Shown in pieces: positions 49,821 through 58,278 of a DNA stretch of 64,000 nt. Below the pieces are notes generated by a model. That model was not told the origin of the DNA and made no database searches. It was given only the letters and a program-made list of their open reading frames with translations. Origin of the DNA: Blautia sp. An249 (GTDB taxonomy: Bacteria > Bacillota > Clostridia > Lachnospirales > Lachnospiraceae); assembly GCF_002159835.1 (NCBI RefSeq), contig NZ_NFJL01000005.1, positions 62,001-126,000 of the forward strand, written 5' to 3'. The translations under genes were made by a program, and so were the position numbers. Every line of letters starts with the position of its first letter. Positions within the stretch are counted from its first letter, which is position 1.

Positions 49821-50598
49821 GCTGCACCTCACTTTCAAATGTTCTATCCATCTCAATAGAAAACTCTTCTTGCAATATCTTCTTTTTCTCATCGGCTTCT
49901 CTTTCAGAGGATAAGAGTACTTCCAATAGCTTCAAAATACCCGAGTCTGCATTTTCGCTTTCCCCGCTCATGCAAAGCATAACCGCTGATAAAAGATCAT
50001 AATTCTCAACCGCCTCTGTCGCGTTTCCCACCAGCTTCTCTTCTGTTATAGAATAACGGTTAATTGTATTCTTCCGCTTTTCCGGCGGATTTTTACATAA
50101 CCATATGGAGCACACTTTTTTAATCTTATCGTACTTCGGAGCAGTAAACTCAGTTCCGTACTGGGAGGAAATCATCCTTGAACAGTAATAGATTGCCCTT
50201 TTAATGATCGGATATCCCGGGTAAAAATTCGACTGCGCTTCTATGTTAATGAATAAACTTACCATATCGTCTGTCCCTGGCACCAGAGCTCGAAAACGAA
50301 TATCATAAGTGATTGTTCCTTCATGTATCGTGCTGTCCTCAGTATTCATTCCCTGGATTTGTTCATTACCTACTATTTCATCTGGGTTTACCGGCTCCTG
50401 TGCGATCTGTGGAGTACCCTCGATATATTTCTCCGCAATCTCCTTCACGTCGCATTCTCTGTATTCCTCCAGACAGCTTTTCATAATCCATGCCAAAATA
50501 ATCTTATTGGCGAGCAATCGTTTGCATGCCGAATCATAAGCCGCGCTTTCTCCCGCTGCCGTTATATGTTTTGCCAATGTATTTTCCAATTTCACCAT
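49612..50598 (-). CDS. Rpn/PD-(D/E)XK nuclease-family protein, 328 aa
   Basis: YDIRFRALVPGTDDMVSLFINIEAQSNFYPGYPIIKRAIYYCSRMIS is the Rpn-type nuclease signature: Asp, then the E-x-Q of IEAQ, then an Arg/Lys helix. The tail holds GRQEGRQEGRQEG repeats and KLTKEQAMEALGIPESER, typical of Lachnospiraceae Rpn proteins. E. coli Rpn proteins promote RecA-independent recombination and variable tail repeats are a known trait. No element-type motif upstream, so it may have been acquired separately. Confidence 0.85.
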   Translation of the reverse strand: MVKLENTLAKHITAAGESAAYDSACKRLLANKIILAWIMKSCLEEYRECDVKEIAEKYIEGTPQIAQEPVNPDEIVGNEQIQGMNTEDSTIHEGTITYDIRFRALVPGTDDMVSLFINIEAQSNFYPGYPIIKRAIYYCSRMISSQYGTEFTAPKYDKIKKVCSIWLCKNPPEKRKNTINRYSITEEKLVGNATEAVENYDLLSAVMLCMSGESENADSGILKLLEVLLSSEREADEKKKILQEEFSIEMDRTFESEVQLMCNLSKGVEEKGRREGRQEGRQEGRQEGVILSLMNLMKNMKLTKEQAMEALGIPESEREEYTRELAKK

Positions 50599-50749
50599 GT
50601 TCCTTTCCGGTATGTTCCTATTTTGATTTTATCATAGCCGTCAAAAATAATCTATTCTTTTTTATTGCTGACAGTTAGCTGTTAGCATTCACTCAATATT
50701 TATTTTTCCCACCAATAAGACCTCCGTTTTTTTCATTGCAATGTTAACA

Positions 50750-51076
50750 CTATTCACTAATAAGATATTCATACGGTCCATATTTTAAAAAGAGCCCTAT
50801 ATTCTCTATTTCATGTATCCTAAGTTCATCTCCTTCTCGTTCTCCATTCATAAATATGAACCTCTCATCTATCAGAGTAGTTTCAGTAGAATTTTCTTTG
50901 CATCTTTCTCGTATTCGTAATCCTATTCCCAATGACTTCAAAACGCGAACCGCACCGCCCTTAATAAAATATTGGCGCAAGTTTTCCGTACATCTATTCA
51001 GATGTTCATTAGTAAGTGGAACTCCGTAAAAATATTTTGAAACTATATCTCTGTATTCGAAATAGTTACAAGTCAT
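50750..51076 (-). CDS. Hypothetical protein, 108 aa
   Basis: Small mixed protein (MTCNYFEYRDIVSKYFYGVPLTNEHLNRCTENLRQYF). ATG 51076 follows GGAGG. Starts 40 bases after the zinc-ribbon gene, likely cotranscribed. Unknown function. Confidence 0.65.
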   Translation of the reverse strand: MTCNYFEYRDIVSKYFYGVPLTNEHLNRCTENLRQYFIKGGAVRVLKSLGIGLRIRERCKENSTETTLIDERFIFMNGEREGDELRIHEIENIGLFLKYGPYEYLISE

Positions 51077-51116
51077 CATTTCCTCCAATCTTTTCTACAC
51101 TTCAAAAAAAACTGCC

Positions 51117-51740
51117 TTATCCTTCCATTTCCCCATACAGAACCTCTAGCTTACCATCACGGAACTGTGTAACATAACTATGTTCCTTGTATTCCGATTC
51201 TTTTGCCAGTTCTAGTGCTTTTTCTACACCCAGATCTTCAAGATAATAAAGCGCTCCTCCTAAACAACATATACCATGCCCTTGTTTCTCTTCTTGTCTT
51301 GGTACAGGATGGGTATGTTGCAAAAAAGTTTTGCTGTCTTCTTTTATGATCTTCCTGTTATACCAGAAAGATAAATAGACTTCTATTTCCTCCTTTTTGC
51401 TGTCTGTTTTCACAATATAGGCCTTTTTGTCTATACTGTTCAATTCTTCTTGCGTAATATTACGACTAAAAGGACAAAATCTTTTTAGGAGCTCCATTTC
51501 CGACTTTACATAATCAAAGCTAGGTCCTTTAGGAATATATCCTATCGTCTTTTCATCTATTTCATATAGATCTGTTTTCATTACAAAGTTTCCACTTTCA
51601 TCCGTTTCATATGTATAACTCTTCTTGTAACCACATCTGGGACAAAAAGTCAATCTTTCTCCCGTCCTATAGTTATAATCGTCCATTGCGAATTCATATG
51701 AGCACTGCTCGCACTCGATACACATCTGTACACTTCCCAT
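51117..51740 (-). CDS. Zinc-ribbon protein, 207 aa
   Basis: ATG 51740 follows AGGAGG. The first 35 residues hold two Cys pairs, CIECEQC and CPRCGYKK, 19 residues apart, a zinc ribbon. The rest is alpha/beta with a short CCLGGALYYLEDLG segment. Such ribbons bind nucleic acid or protein partners. No known family named. It lies next to the element end, with an element-type motif upstream. Confidence 0.72.
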   Translation of the reverse strand: MGSVQMCIECEQCSYEFAMDDYNYRTGERLTFCPRCGYKKSYTYETDESGNFVMKTDLYEIDEKTIGYIPKGPSFDYVKSEMELLKRFCPFSRNITQEELNSIDKKAYIVKTDSKKEEIEVYLSFWYNRKIIKEDSKTFLQHTHPVPRQEEKQGHGICCLGGALYYLEDLGVEKALELAKESEYKEHSYVTQFRDGKLEVLYGEMEG

Positions 51741-51821
51741 TTTATTTCCTCCTGTCTTCTTCAACCAAAAAGTATCCTTTTTTCTCTCTTGTCCCTCCAT
51801 TCATCATTTTCTAGTCCATAT

Positions 51822-51836
51822 TCAGTATGAAAGAAA
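51822..51836 (-). promoter_or_regulatory. Element-type promoter motif (TTTC-N3-CATACTGA)
   Basis: Minus-strand TTTC-TTT-CATACTGA, 82 bases before ATG 51740. Confidence 0.55.
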
Positions 51837-51853
51837 TATAAGAACACAAAAAA

Positions 51854-51887
51854 ACGGAGGACGCTTTAAATGTCTTCCGGTTTCATT
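51854..51887 (-). terminator. Hairpin upstream of the last element operon
   Basis: AAAACGGAGGAC pairs imperfectly with GTCTTCCGGTTT; the minus strand reads TTTTTTTG. It could stop transcription coming from the uvrB side. Confidence 0.55.
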
Positions 51888-52030
51888 CATTTTATTTTAT
51901 ATGCAATTAACAGTAAAATCTGGAGCGCATTACCCAAAGAAATCTGCGGCCTATATTACACTATCCAGATTTCCTGCGATTGTCTAATATGTCATTGAAA
52001 ACCCCTACAAGTCCCTGTCCTGTATTTCAA

Positions 52031-52099
52031 ATAAATGTATAAATATACATTCAAGTATACCGCATATAATACGTCTTTTTTCTATAAATGTATAAATAT
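52031..52099. repeat. 16-base direct repeats with a palindrome near the element end
   Basis: ATAAATGTATAAATAT occurs exactly at 52031-52046 and 52084-52099. The first overlaps the palindrome ATGTATA-AA-TATACAT (52035-52050). They lie 150-220 bases inside the junction with uvrB, where integrase arm-type or excision-factor sites are expected. The rest of the 51,890-52,220 gap holds no gene. Confidence 0.5.
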
Positions 52100-52219
52100 G
52101 CAGGCTAATAGACAGATATTTGCTATTGTACGAATCAGGTCACCCGTTCATCTGGTATCACCTAATCCTTATAGTATCATCCTGTCCACCCGTGACATAC
52201 AAAATGATATTAAATGGTA

Positions 52220-52534
52220 CTAAACAGCACTGTAAAACACTATTTTTTTCGTCCCCGAATAGTAGGAGACGAAATACTCCACCGCATTATTAGGAAAAAA
52301 TTCCTTAAACTCGCCGTATAACTGTGCCGCCAAGGTCTTGTTGTGGGCGATAATAAGGGTTGGTTTATTCAGTTTTTGAATCACGTTTGCCATGGTAAAC
52401 GTTTTTCCCGATCCGGTAACTCCCAGAAGGGTCTGACATTGGTTGCCTTCTTTGAAGCCCTGTACTAATTGCTCGATAGCCTGGGGCTGATCGCCGGTAG
52501 GCTTATATTCCGATACTAATTCAAAATGATCCAT
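52220..52534 (-). pseudogene. uvrB: uvrB, truncated after codon 92 by the element
   Basis: The frame encodes the authentic UvrB N-terminus, with [20 protein letters not shown], the Walker [14 protein letters not shown] and [30 protein letters not shown]. It then leaves the family at [12 protein letters not shown] and stops, whereas real UvrB continues DYYQPEAY for another 560 residues. UvrB is the damage-verifying helicase of nucleotide excision repair. Unless a second copy exists, this strain lacks that pathway while the element is integrated. The remainder of uvrB should lie beyond the element's other end. Confidence 0.9.
52247..52274. other. Element-chromosome junction (attachment site) in uvrB
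   Basis: TTTCGTC (52247-52253) and GACGAAA (52268-52274) are perfect inverted arms around a 14-base centre in which the uvrB frame is lost. GACGAAA is native uvrB and TTTCGTC belongs to the element. Such paired arms around a crossover core are typical of site-specific recombinase attachment sites. Confidence 0.6.
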
Positions 52535-52560
52535 AGAAATTCTCCTTCATGAATCTAGTA

Positions 52561-52594
52561 TTTTCATTCTCTTCTGGTATTATAGCAGAGTATA
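52561..52594. repeat. 34-base direct repeat, copy 1
   Basis: Matches 53208-53241 with one mismatch (G at 52585 against A at 53232). Copy 2 forms the last ten codons of jetD. The repeats bracket a 613-base island with the AbrB gene. Confidence 0.8.
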
Positions 52595-52602
52595 AAAAGA
52601 AA
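52579..52602 (-). promoter_or_regulatory. uvrB promoter
   Basis: On the minus strand TGCTATAAT is an extended -10 about 45 bases before the uvrB start. It lies in the 34-base repeat shared with the end of jetD. Confidence 0.55.
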
Positions 52603-52683
52603 GTACAGAACAAACATTCGAAATTGTACTGTACTTTGTTATTGGTATATTAGTTCTTATAAGTCAGGCAATTTTAAAGGGCA

Positions 52684-52706
52684 GTTATTCGAAATTTTCG
52701 AATAAC
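52684..52706. promoter_or_regulatory. Perfect 23-base palindrome
   Basis: GTTATTCGAAA-T-TTTCGAATAAC. It could be an operator or hairpin after the AbrB locus, or part of its mobility. Confidence 0.5.
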
Positions 52707-52743
52707 CGAAAAAGAGTAACCATAGCTGATCGCCCTGTCCCTC

Positions 52744-52820
52744 TCAATATTTTTCATTAAATTCGCTCATAGTCATAATCTCCGGATATCCGATTTCAAC
52801 AACTCTTAAATCTTTATCCT
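52744..52820 (-). pseudogene. Residual C-terminus of a toxin (PIN-type?) after AbrB
   Basis: In a frame shifted from and overlapping the antitoxin end, TEDKDLRVVEIGYPEIMTMSEFNEKY runs to TGA 52744. It resembles the end of a PIN-family toxin. No start or catalytic acidic residues remain, so the toxin appears deleted. The family is a guess from position. Confidence 0.4.
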
Positions 52821-53066
52821 CAGTTCTTCCCGGATTTCTTTCAGATAATTCTGCATTTCATCTTCATTTTGAAATCCTGCTTCTGCCGCCGCACCACGGA
52901 AGTTTTCTTCCACGTGCTGAAATGCTACATTTGCCGCATTTTCAATATAAAACCTGCCGTTTTCTTCAAGGATCAACACCTTATCTCCTGTATTTAGGTG
53001 TAAACGGTTTCGGATAGATACAGGTATAGTAATCTGGCCTTTGCTTGAGATTTTAGCAATTTCCAT
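52806..53066 (-). CDS. AbrB/MazE-type antitoxin, 86 aa
   Basis: MEIAKISSKGQITIPVSIRNRLHLNTGDKVLILEENGRFYIEN is the swapped-hairpin AbrB fold, starting at ATG 53066 behind AAAGGAG. Such proteins bind DNA and neutralise toxins encoded next to them, often PIN or MazF types. Here the toxin is only a remnant, so this is an orphan antitoxin or transcription factor. Confidence 0.85.
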   Translation of the reverse strand: MEIAKISSKGQITIPVSIRNRLHLNTGDKVLILEENGRFYIENAANVAFQHVEENFRGAAAEAGFQNEDEMQNYLKEIREELRIKI

Positions 53067-53207
53067 GTTCAGCACTCCTTTCTTGTTTTTCTTTACTTTC
53101 TTTACTTTTTTCTTTTAGTATATGCTCCTCTTCTAATTTTTACAAGATAATCTCTAATTTTTTGTCTTATTTTTATAATGACATCACAAACACTGTTCAG
53201 AGAGTAC

Positions 53208-53241
53208 TTTTCATTCTCTTCTGGTATTATAACAGAGTATA
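53208..53241. repeat. 34-base direct repeat, copy 2 (end of jetD)
   Basis: Same sequence as 52561-52594 with one mismatch. Includes the jetD stop codon. Confidence 0.8.
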
Positions 53242-54467
53242 CTAACCGCTTCCTGCTCAAGTTTCACATCTTTTTCCTGCATATACAAAAGCGTTTCCAG
53301 ATTTTCTCCCCCTTCTTCCTTCTCTTTTTCTATCAGCATACGCAGACCTTTTCTATCATTGTCTGTCAGCTTCTTTGAATAGTTTTCATAGGTCTTCAGT
53401 TCCCGGATTCCCATATGATACGTCTGAAACATAATGCCTGTTTTCTCGCAGAGATCTCTGTAAATACGAAATCCACCCACATCAATGTCTCCAAAGTGAA
53501 GATACTCTGCATCAGGAATCTCCTGATATACCATGCGCAGCAACTCTCTTCGCACAGAATTGTGATAGCCGCCGAGATAGATGATCAGGCTGGTTTCTTC
53601 TTCCCACCGGAAAAATGTGGTCAGATTTTCTATGGTGATGACTTTCTTTATGCTTTCTTTTCCACAGATCCGGATCCTTTTGATGTCTGCCCCGGAAATT
53701 CCGATTCCCTGCGCAAGAAGTGACAGCTCTATCGCAGAGCCGTCTTTTCCTGCTAATAGAAGTTTCCCTTCTCCTTTGAAATACACATAATCAGGCGTCT
53801 TGTAGATTCTGTATTCGGAGAGGATGGCGTCCGTATCCATATGGGCAAATTCCGGGCGGAAACGCCGCATGATTTTCCCAATCACTCCTGATATTTCTTC
53901 AAATATTTTAGAATCTCCAAAATGCCGGATAGAAAATTCCCGGATATAGCAGGATTCTTCGTTGCTTTCGACCTGGAAAAGTGCTGACAGTATCTGCTCT
54001 GTCCTGTCCGGAGCCGACAGATCTATAAATTCTTTTACCGTTTTTCCCTCTTCTATCCTCTGTTTCAAATAAGATACAAATGTGCCAAGCACCGGCATTT
54101 CCCTGCTTTTGGACTCCCAGGTCTCCAGGATTTCCAGATGCCTGTTTTCATTCTCTTTTTTAGGCGTACGGTTCAGATAAGCATAAACCGCTCCTACACA
54201 GGCGGTGTTTAAAAGAACTTTTTCAATGATATGTCCTTCTCTTCCCTTTTTCCATACGATCGTCAGAAACCCTTTTTGCTCTGTTTCTTCCAGAACGGCA
54301 TGGATTTCATCATAAGCAAGAGAGCTTTCATTGAAATACTCCGGCACTGTCCTTTTTGTAAAGGGAAACGGGATCTGCACCTTTACTTTATTTTCTCCCC
54401 GTGAAAGCACACTTTTTTCAAAGGAATCCAAGAGTGCATTGAGGATTTTCTCATCATACCGCGCCAT
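53211..54467 (-). CDS. jetD: Wadjet protein JetD, Toprim nuclease subunit, 418 aa
   Basis: ATG 54467 follows GGAGGAG and overlaps jetC by 14 bases. The C-terminal half has the Toprim-like core: ENLTTFFRW, then IIYLGGYHNSVRREL and YLHFGDIDVGGFRIYRDL, with the acidic DID triad at about residue 330 (DUF2220). JetD cuts the plasmid once the JetABC motor has extruded it. Its last ten codons lie inside the repeat shared with the uvrB promoter. Confidence 0.9.
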   Translation of the reverse strand: MARYDEKILNALLDSFEKSVLSRGENKVKVQIPFPFTKRTVPEYFNESSLAYDEIHAVLEETEQKGFLTIVWKKGREGHIIEKVLLNTACVGAVYAYLNRTPKKENENRHLEILETWESKSREMPVLGTFVSYLKQRIEEGKTVKEFIDLSAPDRTEQILSALFQVESNEESCYIREFSIRHFGDSKIFEEISGVIGKIMRRFRPEFAHMDTDAILSEYRIYKTPDYVYFKGEGKLLLAGKDGSAIELSLLAQGIGISGADIKRIRICGKESIKKVITIENLTTFFRWEEETSLIIYLGGYHNSVRRELLRMVYQEIPDAEYLHFGDIDVGGFRIYRDLCEKTGIMFQTYHMGIRELKTYENYSKKLTDNDRKGLRMLIEKEKEEGGENLETLLYMQEKDVKLEQEAVSILCYNTRRE

Positions 54468-57400
54468 TGTAATACTCCTCCACATAGCTGACCTTTTCAT
54501 CTGTCATCACAAGAAGTGTCTCCGACATAGCCGGACCGATATACTGGATCTTGTCCGGAGGAGCCGCGATGATAATCTGAAGGGGAAGTCTTCTTAAAAA
54601 TTCCAGCACGCCCCCGATCCGCTCATCGTCCATGTTGTTAAAGGCTTCGTCGAACATCACAAGACCTGCCGCCTCTCCACCGATATTATTGCTGTAGAGT
54701 TGGACAAAGGAAGCTGCCACTGTCACATAGAACGGTGTCTGGGTCTCACCGCCGCTCTTTTCTTCGCATACCTTAGAATAATAAGAATAGCTCCCGTCAC
54801 TGTGTATGATTTTAATATCATAATCCATATAAGTCCGGTAATCTGTAAACTCGTCTAAGGTCTTTGCATTGTTTTCATTATTAATTGCCAGCCGTTCAAA
54901 CAGTTCTTCAATCACTTCTTTATGGGTTTCATGGAAAATACCGCTGAAAATGGACTCGCCCTGCACAATATTAAAGTCATCCATGATCATTTCATAATAG
55001 TTCCGGTGCCGTTTGCTCGGCATATATAAAAATTCATACTTTTCATTGCTGAATGCAATGTCTTTCAAAGCCTTATTCAATTCCCTGAACTCACTTTGCG
55101 CCTGTTTCATATTTTCCTGCAGCTTTGCAAGGAACTGTTCCCTGAATTCTTCTTCCGCCGCCGCTCTTGCTGATTCTACCTTTTCCTCATATTCTAATAT
55201 TTCAGACGTACGAAGCCGGTCATAAATATGTGCAAACTCCGGGAATCCCTCCATCGTCGCCGCCGCGCCAAAGCTGTGCTCCGTTTTATATTCCACCATC
55301 AGACTGCGCATTTTTTCCTCTTTGTTTTGCCTTACTGTCTCGTTTGCCTTTCGCGTTCTGGCGAAATTTTCCTTAAACTGACCGAAGGATTTATCTGATG
55401 TCTGCTTCTCATATTCCTTTTTCCAAAGAAGCAGCTCCTCCCCTGCCTTAGCGGCAATCTGAGCGGCATACGTCTGTTTTCCCATTCGATTTTCTGTCTC
55501 TGCGGCAAGCTGTTCTTTTTTATTTCTGATCGACTGCTGAATCTGTCCAATCCTCTGATTCAGATTCGCAACGCTCTTTTCCAGATCCTTTCTGAGAGAT
55601 TCCAATACCTCAAGCTGCAATTGCTTTTGGATAAATGTAGCATTCTTTTCCAGTGTTTTGATGTTATCACTACATTTCCGGATCCCTGCCCGGATACGGA
55701 AAAGCTTTGGCAGAACCTCCAGCCTGTACTTTACATCTACATCATGTTCGGTAGAGAGCGGCGACAGCATGGACTCCAGTGTATCATGCTTCTCATTTAC
55801 CCCTTTTATCTCCTTATCCAGACGTTCTTTCTGATCCTTTGCCTGTTCAAGCTGAACCTTAAATGCGTTCTTTCCGATAAAAGGCACGCTGAAAATCTCC
55901 GGCCGGATCGCGCTTGCCACCCGGTTCTGATACTTCATACATTCCTTTGTAATGGAAGTCTGGTATTTTCGCAGTTCACTGTACCGCTCACACATGGTAA
56001 CTTTTCCAAGGAGCATATTGATAAACCGTTTGGCATATTTATTTTTTGATGCCACAACTGACGCCAGAGTCCCCTCCGGCGTTTTATCGTAGGTTTCCAT
56101 ATTCTGAGTATTGATAAGCCCTACGCCATATGCTTTTTTCTCTCTCCGCAGTCTGTCATAGATCCCCAGTGCAATATCAAAGTTCTCCGGCTCCACCAGA
56201 ATGTAGAAACGCTGTGTATTTAAATATCCCTCCACCGCATTTCTCCAGCTCTCATCTGTAATCTCCAGAGTTTCACATAACACACGCGGTTCTGGCTTCC
56301 TGCCGATTCTTGCAAATTCATCCCGGACTGCTTCCAGCACGCAGTTCACTGCAGTTGGGTAAGTTAATTTCTTTCGCTCTAACCTTTCAATTTTATTCTT
56401 TAGTTCCTGTTTTTCTTCCTGCAGTCTCTCCTGTGTGGTCTTCACCTCCGCCAGCTTTCCCTGTACCCTGCCATACATCTTCCCTTTGTACCTGATAACA
56501 TGTTCCGTGAGTTCTTTTATCCGGGCTATATCATGCGTCCTATCCAGGTTCGCAAGTTCATGCTCGTATTCCTTCATACACTCGTCTACATCTTTCACTT
56601 CCAACAAACGGTAAACTGCATTCAAAGCCTTTTTCGCACTGTGCTGCAATTCTCTTTTTTCTACAAGCGCCTGTTTTTCTTCCTCCTGCAGCCGTTCTTT
56701 TTCTTTTTTCTGCTCTTCTAAGGCAATAAATTCCTGATTCTGTCTCAATTCCAGCCGCAGATTTGTTTCCATTTGGAATTTTTCGTCCTTTTCTGCTGTT
56801 ACAGACAACAGTTCTTCTTCTGCATCTGCTTTTCGGCGTTCCTCTGTTCTTATCTCTCTTTCCAGACTTTGAATATGTTCTCCGGAAATGTCCACATCTG
56901 CCTGCGATAAGTAAAATTCATACATGCTGTCTTTTCTCTTGCATTCTTCCACATCACTATGCAGATGATCGATCTTTTCCAGCTTCTCCATCCTCTTTTT
57001 TACAGATTCGAGGGTTCTTTTTAAGTCCTGATAGGTACGCACATTTTCCCGAAGGACTTCTATATTCACTTCTTTTTCATCCAGCACATAAGAATATACA
57101 AAGTCTTTAATATCATCGATGGGTTTAAACGCCAGCGCTTTCGGAATCAGGCTGAAGAACTTGTCTTCGATTCGTCCAAACCTTGATTTTATCATTTTCT
57201 TCGCTTCTATCTGCGTCTTGCACCACTGGCGTATTGATTTGTTGGCGGCGCGGAATTCTGAAATTGACCGGGGAGTATTTCCCTTAAAGAACATCTCCTC
57301 CGTGAGCCTTTTATTGTCGATTAGATATCTGCCTGTCGTCTCCTGGCCTTCGGAAGCAGAATCCACAACCGCTCCTACAATAAAGTACCGGTCTTTACTC

Positions 57401-57693
57401 TCCTCGTAAAACTCAAGGGCGATATGTGCGCTGATCTGCCCGGTACGCTCGTAAGGTCTGCTCTCCTTTCCCGTTTTACAGCGCACATATCCCGTCAGCT
57501 TTCTCTTTCCGTTTTCGTGGGCCGCCTTATTAAAGGCATTGGCAGAACAGGTGATTACAAATTGAATGGCGTCCAGAAGGGTAGATTTTCCGGCTCCGTT
57601 TTCGCCGGAAATCAGCGTAGAATCTTCAAAATCGATGGTACAGTTTTCAAAGCGATGCCAGTTAATCAGCTTCATTCTCGTCAGTTTTTTCAT
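54454..57693 (-). CDS. jetC: Wadjet protein JetC, SMC-like ATPase, 1079 aa
   Basis: The MukB-like head starts with LINWHRFENCTIDFEDSTLISGENGAGKSTLLDAIQFV (Walker A GENGAGKS). Long coiled-coil arms run from about 230 to 430 and 620 to 880, with a hinge between. The signature EKSGGETQTPFYV and Walker B AAGLVMFDEAFNNMDDERI (about 1000-1040) complete the ATPase. JetC forms the loop-extruding motor that recognises small circular DNA. Start ATG 57693 overlaps jetB by 31 bases. Confidence 0.93.
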   Translation of the reverse strand: MKKLTRMKLINWHRFENCTIDFEDSTLISGENGAGKSTLLDAIQFVITCSANAFNKAAHENGKRKLTGYVRCKTGKESRPYERTGQISAHIALEFYEESKDRYFIVGAVVDSASEGQETTGRYLIDNKRLTEEMFFKGNTPRSISEFRAANKSIRQWCKTQIEAKKMIKSRFGRIEDKFFSLIPKALAFKPIDDIKDFVYSYVLDEKEVNIEVLRENVRTYQDLKRTLESVKKRMEKLEKIDHLHSDVEECKRKDSMYEFYLSQADVDISGEHIQSLEREIRTEERRKADAEEELLSVTAEKDEKFQMETNLRLELRQNQEFIALEEQKKEKERLQEEEKQALVEKRELQHSAKKALNAVYRLLEVKDVDECMKEYEHELANLDRTHDIARIKELTEHVIRYKGKMYGRVQGKLAEVKTTQERLQEEKQELKNKIERLERKKLTYPTAVNCVLEAVRDEFARIGRKPEPRVLCETLEITDESWRNAVEGYLNTQRFYILVEPENFDIALGIYDRLRREKKAYGVGLINTQNMETYDKTPEGTLASVVASKNKYAKRFINMLLGKVTMCERYSELRKYQTSITKECMKYQNRVASAIRPEIFSVPFIGKNAFKVQLEQAKDQKERLDKEIKGVNEKHDTLESMLSPLSTEHDVDVKYRLEVLPKLFRIRAGIRKCSDNIKTLEKNATFIQKQLQLEVLESLRKDLEKSVANLNQRIGQIQQSIRNKKEQLAAETENRMGKQTYAAQIAAKAGEELLLWKKEYEKQTSDKSFGQFKENFARTRKANETVRQNKEEKMRSLMVEYKTEHSFGAAATMEGFPEFAHIYDRLRTSEILEYEEKVESARAAAEEEFREQFLAKLQENMKQAQSEFRELNKALKDIAFSNEKYEFLYMPSKRHRNYYEMIMDDFNIVQGESIFSGIFHETHKEVIEELFERLAINNENNAKTLDEFTDYRTYMDYDIKIIHSDGSYSYYSKVCEEKSGGETQTPFYVTVAASFVQLYSNNIGGEAAGLVMFDEAFNNMDDERIGGVLEFLRRLPLQIIIAAPPDKIQYIGPAMSETLLVMTDEKVSYVEEYYNGAV

Positions 57694-58276
57694 CTGCTTT
57701 CTTCCCCTTTCTGTACAGTTCAAGCTTTTCATAAGCCTGTTTAATATCCTCGATCCTGACTGCCATCATGATCGAATCATAAATGAGAACCCGGGACTCT
57801 TCATTTCCCAGATCCCGGTCAAGAATCTCAATCAACTGAAATCTGCGGAACATGGTCAATGCATTTCTCATGGTTGTCTTATCGATCATCTTATCCCGGA
57901 TCTGAAGGCTTAAAAACTTATCCTGAATATCCCCCAGATTGATAATCGCCTCATCGCTGGCGGACAGTTCCCTCTTTTTCTCGTCATAGAGAATCCTTAA
58001 AATCAGCAGAATAATGGATTCATACAATTTCAGATTCAGCCGGTTATAGTTCTGCGGATTGGTAAGTTGGATCACCCCGTCCTCTTCATTAATCTCAAGT
58101 CGATACCCCAGCACAGACAGATATTCTCGGAATTCACTCCGGTATTTAAGCACAAAATAGTAATCCGCCTTATTTGTCACATTCCCCTTACACAGAAAGC
58201 AATGACTGAGGAGCCGGTTGCATATCCGCTTAAATTCATCTTTATCCTTTTGCAGCATATTTCCCAATAATTCCAC
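57662..58276 (-). CDS. jetB: Wadjet protein JetB (DUF4194), 204 aa
   Basis: Winged-helix kleisin-partner type protein with NRLLSHCFLCKGN, LGYRLEINEEDGVIQLTNPQNYNRLNLKLYESIILLILRILYDEKK and a LRNALTMFRRFQLIEIL core, the DUF4194 pattern. It is the MukE-like subunit that bridges JetA and JetC. GTG start at 58276, two bases after the jetA stop, behind GGAGG. Confidence 0.9.
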   Translation of the reverse strand: MELLGNMLQKDKDEFKRICNRLLSHCFLCKGNVTNKADYYFVLKYRSEFREYLSVLGYRLEINEEDGVIQLTNPQNYNRLNLKLYESIILLILRILYDEKKRELSASDEAIINLGDIQDKFLSLQIRDKMIDKTTMRNALTMFRRFQLIEILDRDLGNEESRVLIYDSIMMAVRIEDIKQAYEKLELYRKGKKADEKTDENEAD

Positions 58277-58278
58277 TA

